Source: Reyranella sp. CPCC 100927 (GTDB lineage: Bacteria > Pseudomonadota > Alphaproteobacteria > Reyranellales > Reyranellaceae). Taken from it: 64,000 bases of DNA. This document shows positions 62,052-64,000 of this stretch, piece after piece. The stretch is taken from contig NZ_VOHA01000011.1 in assembly GCF_007859315.1 (NCBI RefSeq), positions 1 through 64,000 of the forward strand, written 5' to 3'. The position numbers and the translations under genes are program-made. The notes under the pieces were generated by a model that did not search any database, had not been told where the DNA came from, and saw only the letters and a program-made list of their open reading frames with translations. Position 1 is the stretch's first letter, and every line of letters begins with the position of its first letter.

Positions 62052-63656
62052 TTACGCAGCGTCGGCGCGGGCCATGTCGGCGCATTTCTCGCCGATCATG
62101 ATGCAGGCGGCGTTGGTGTTGCCCGACACCACCTGCGGCATCACCGAGGCGTCGGCCACCCGCAGGCCATCGATGCCGCGCACGCGCAGGCGCTCGTCGA
62201 CCACGGCCATCGTGTCGTTGGCCGGACCCATCTTGCAGGTGCCGGCGGGATGATAGATCGACCCGCCGTTGCCACGCAGAAAGTCCAGCCACTCAACGTC
62301 GCTCTGCACCTTGGGGCCGGGCAGCAGTTCCTCGGCGATCCAGTCCTTCAGCGCCGGCTGCTGCGCGATGCGGCGCACGGCCTTCAGGCCATCGATCGCG
62401 GCGCGGCGGTCGGCCGCGTCCGCCAGGTAGTTGGCCACCATCGCGGGGTACTGGCGCGCATCGGCCGAGCGCAGGGTCAGGCGGCCGCGGCTCTGCGGGC
62501 GCGACTGGTTCATCGTTACCGTGAAGCCGGGGAAGTCGTGCAGGCTCGTGCCCATCTTGTCGGTCGAGAACGGGATGAAGTGCAGCTGGATGTCGGGGTC
62601 CTCCAGCTCAGGCCGCGTGCGCAGGAACACGCCGACCAGCCCGGCACCCACGGTCAAAAGGCCGCGCCTTCCGAACGCATAGTCCAGCCCCATCTTCATC
62701 TTGCCGAACAGGCTGCCGGCCGCCTCGTTCATCGTGCCCGGCTTGGCGCAGCGATAGAGCTGGCGGCACTGGTAGTGGTCGTGAAGGTTCTCACCCACGC
62801 CCGGCAGGTGACGCCGCACCGCGATGCCGGTCTCGGCCAGATGCTCGGCCGGGCCTATGCCCGAAAGCATGAGCAGCTGCGGCGAGTTGATGGCGCCGCC
62901 GCACAGGATGACCTCGCGCCCGGCCTTGGCCGTCTCGACGCGATCGCCCACGCGGTAGCGCACGCCGGTGGCGCGGCCATCCTCGATCTCTATCTTTTCG
63001 GTCAGTGCGTCGGTGAGGATGCGCAGGTTGGCGCGCCCGCGCGCCGGCTGCAGGTAGGCACGGGCGCTGGAGCACCGCCGGCCGCCCTGCGTCGTGAGCT
63101 GGTAGTAGCCAACGCCCTCCTGCTTGTGCCCGTTGAAATCGTCGTTGCGCGGGTAGCCGGCCTGGACGGCAGCCTCGAGGTAGGCGTCCGACAGCGCATT
63201 GCGCCAGCGCATGTCGTCGACACCCAACCCGCCCTCGCCGCCATGGAGGTCATCGCCGCCGCGCACGTTGCGCTCGGCCTTCTTGAAGTATGGCAGCACG
63301 TCGTCGAAGCCCCAGCCGGCATTGCCGAGCTGGCGCCAGTAGTTGAAGTCCGACGGGATGCCGCGAATGTAGATCAGGCCGTTGATCGAACTGGAACCGC
63401 CCAGCGTCTTGCCGCGCGGCCAGTAGATCTTGCGATCGCCGAGGTGCGGTTCGGGCTCGGTCTCGTACTTCCAGTTCACCTTCTCGTCGAGAAAGGTGCG
63501 GGCGTAGCCGATCGGGATGTGGATCCACATATGGTTGTCGGCCGGCCCGGCTTCGAGCAGAAGCACCTTGTGCCGCGTGTCCGCGCTCAGCCGAGCCGCC
63601 ACGGCGCAGCCCGCCGAGCCGGCACCGACAACGATGTAGTCGTAGCTATCCGCCAC
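62052..63656 (-). CDS. GMC family FAD-dependent oxidoreductase (choline/alcohol dehydrogenase-like)
   Basis: 534 residues from the GTG at 63656, which follows AAGGAGAG. Rossmann motif IVVGAGSAGCAVAARLS at the N-terminus, the GMC signature PRGKTLGGSSSINGLIYIRG near residue 80, GGAINSPQLLMLSGIGP (second signature), and C-terminal SIYHPAGTCKMG with the catalytic His and VADASVMPQ. Oxidises alcohols to aldehydes in the cytoplasm or at the membrane; choline/PEG dehydrogenase-like members share this pattern. Substrate unknown. Confidence 0.93.
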   Translation of the reverse strand: MADSYDYIVVGAGSAGCAVAARLSADTRHKVLLLEAGPADNHMWIHIPIGYARTFLDEKVNWKYETEPEPHLGDRKIYWPRGKTLGGSSSINGLIYIRGIPSDFNYWRQLGNAGWGFDDVLPYFKKAERNVRGGDDLHGGEGGLGVDDMRWRNALSDAYLEAAVQAGYPRNDDFNGHKQEGVGYYQLTTQGGRRCSSARAYLQPARGRANLRILTDALTEKIEIEDGRATGVRYRVGDRVETAKAGREVILCGGAINSPQLLMLSGIGPAEHLAETGIAVRRHLPGVGENLHDHYQCRQLYRCAKPGTMNEAAGSLFGKMKMGLDYAFGRRGLLTVGAGLVGVFLRTRPELEDPDIQLHFIPFSTDKMGTSLHDFPGFTVTMNQSRPQSRGRLTLRSADARQYPAMVANYLADAADRRAAIDGLKAVRRIAQQPALKDWIAEELLPGPKVQSDVEWLDFLRGNGGSIYHPAGTCKMGPANDTMAVVDERLRVRGIDGLRVADASVMPQVVSGNTNAACIMIGEKCADMARADAA

Positions 63657-63806
63657 CCGTCTCTCCTTTGCGGCGCCGCGCGAACACACCATGCTAAGGC
63701 GCCATGCGCCGCCCGACGAGGCGTCTCGCTGCGATCGTATCGCATGGCGGCAGGCCGCTCCCTGCGGCTTGCAACGCCGGCATAGTAGCGCGCTGCGCGC
63801 ACTTAT

Positions 63807-64000
63807 CTAGGCGGGCGTGAGCAGTTCCGCGAGGCTTTGGCGGCGATTGCGCTGGAGGACGTCGTCGATCGGCTGAACCGCCGTGCCGCGGACCAGGGCA
63901 ACGATGCGCCGCGGATCACCATGGGCGACAAAGCGACCGTCAGGCGCCAGCGCGATGGAGTCGTATTCGTCGCCGAACAAGGTTGCCGCCAGCTGGCCGC
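63807..64000 (-). CDS. C-terminus of an unknown protein (partial, 5' end outside window)
   Basis: The last 63 codons or so read in one frame on the minus strand and end at TAG (63807-63809): LAATLFGDEYDSIALAPDGR, then FVAHGDPRRIVALVRG and QSLAELLTPA. The LAPDGRFVAHGDP segment loosely recalls a WD40/beta-propeller blade, but the fragment is too short to assign. I do not recognise the family. Confidence 0.55.
   Translation of the reverse strand, partial: GQLAATLFGDEYDSIALAPDGRFVAHGDPRRIVALVRGTAVQPIDDVLQRNRRQSLAELLTPA

Overview
The window is high-GC DNA with alphaproteobacterial traits: GTG/TTG starts, Tat-type binding proteins, a trxB/Lrp/greA neighbourhood, DUF2927-type proteins and many short palindromic interspersed repeats. 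I infer an alphaproteobacterium of the Rhodospirillales/Hyphomicrobiales kind; Reyranella or Vineibacter relatives are a guess only. I see no rRNA, tRNA, CRISPR array, prophage or intact insertion sequence. It reads as chromosomal DNA with many small operons.

Layout. 1-6.4 kb: the 3' end of one autotransporter, a complete 1731-residue paralogue behind it, and a small peptidoglycan-binding-like protein. 6.4-11 kb: an MFS exporter and a sugar-type ABC importer (binding protein plus two permeases, no ATPase). 11-17 kb: iron-dependent alcohol dehydrogenase, cupin, LigB-type dioxygenase, a family-5 ABC binding protein, an HxlR regulator and a Zn-dependent deacylase. 17.5-19.2 kb: two tandem exported DUF2927-like proteins with HExxH motifs. 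19.2-23.7 kb: a macA-macB-outer membrane factor efflux operon. 24-26.4 kb: an MsrQ-like membrane haem protein, then an HxlR regulator divergent from an imine-reductase-like enzyme. 26.5-30.9 kb: a 1441-residue RTX protein fusing an endonuclease/phosphatase domain, a phytase-like esterase domain and a beta-propeller phytase, behind a four-unit Pho-box-like array. 31-33.8 kb: an orphan bufferin-like precursor (BufA2 type), a TonB-like protein with a Gly/Ser tail, and DUF1062. 34-45 kb: diiron ferritin-like protein, class C-type serine hydrolase, transposase remnant, PPK2, class A beta-lactamase (RTG type), ferredoxin-NADP reductase behind a Fur-like palindrome, sterol desaturase, orphan Imm53, DUF899, AraC regulator, and a probable small RNA with anti-Shine-Dalgarno motifs. 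44.7-53.4 kb: LysR, trxB, Lrp, acyl-CoA metabolism genes, greA, EamA transporter, ChaC, MaoC. 53.5-64 kb: nitrate/sulfonate-type ABC importer, an RND efflux pair, enoyl-CoA hydratase, GMC oxidoreductase and the 3' end of an unknown gene.

Themes. Phosphate is the most coherent one: a secreted, probably Pho-controlled phosphatase/phytase and a polyphosphate kinase. Envelope stress and efflux form a second theme (MacAB and RND pumps, two beta-lactamase-fold proteins, MsrQ, bufferin-like metal-binding peptide). CoA-ester catabolism is spread over three enoyl-CoA hydratases, a CoA transferase and a MaoC hydratase. Intergenic spaces hold at least four repeat families, which account for most of the longer gaps.

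The strongest leads for something undescribed are the Pho-box-like array with its three-enzyme RTX protein, the structured RNA at 44.23-44.38 kb, the orphan bufferin-like peptide beside a TonB-like Gly/Ser protein, and the HExxH-bearing DUF2927 pair.
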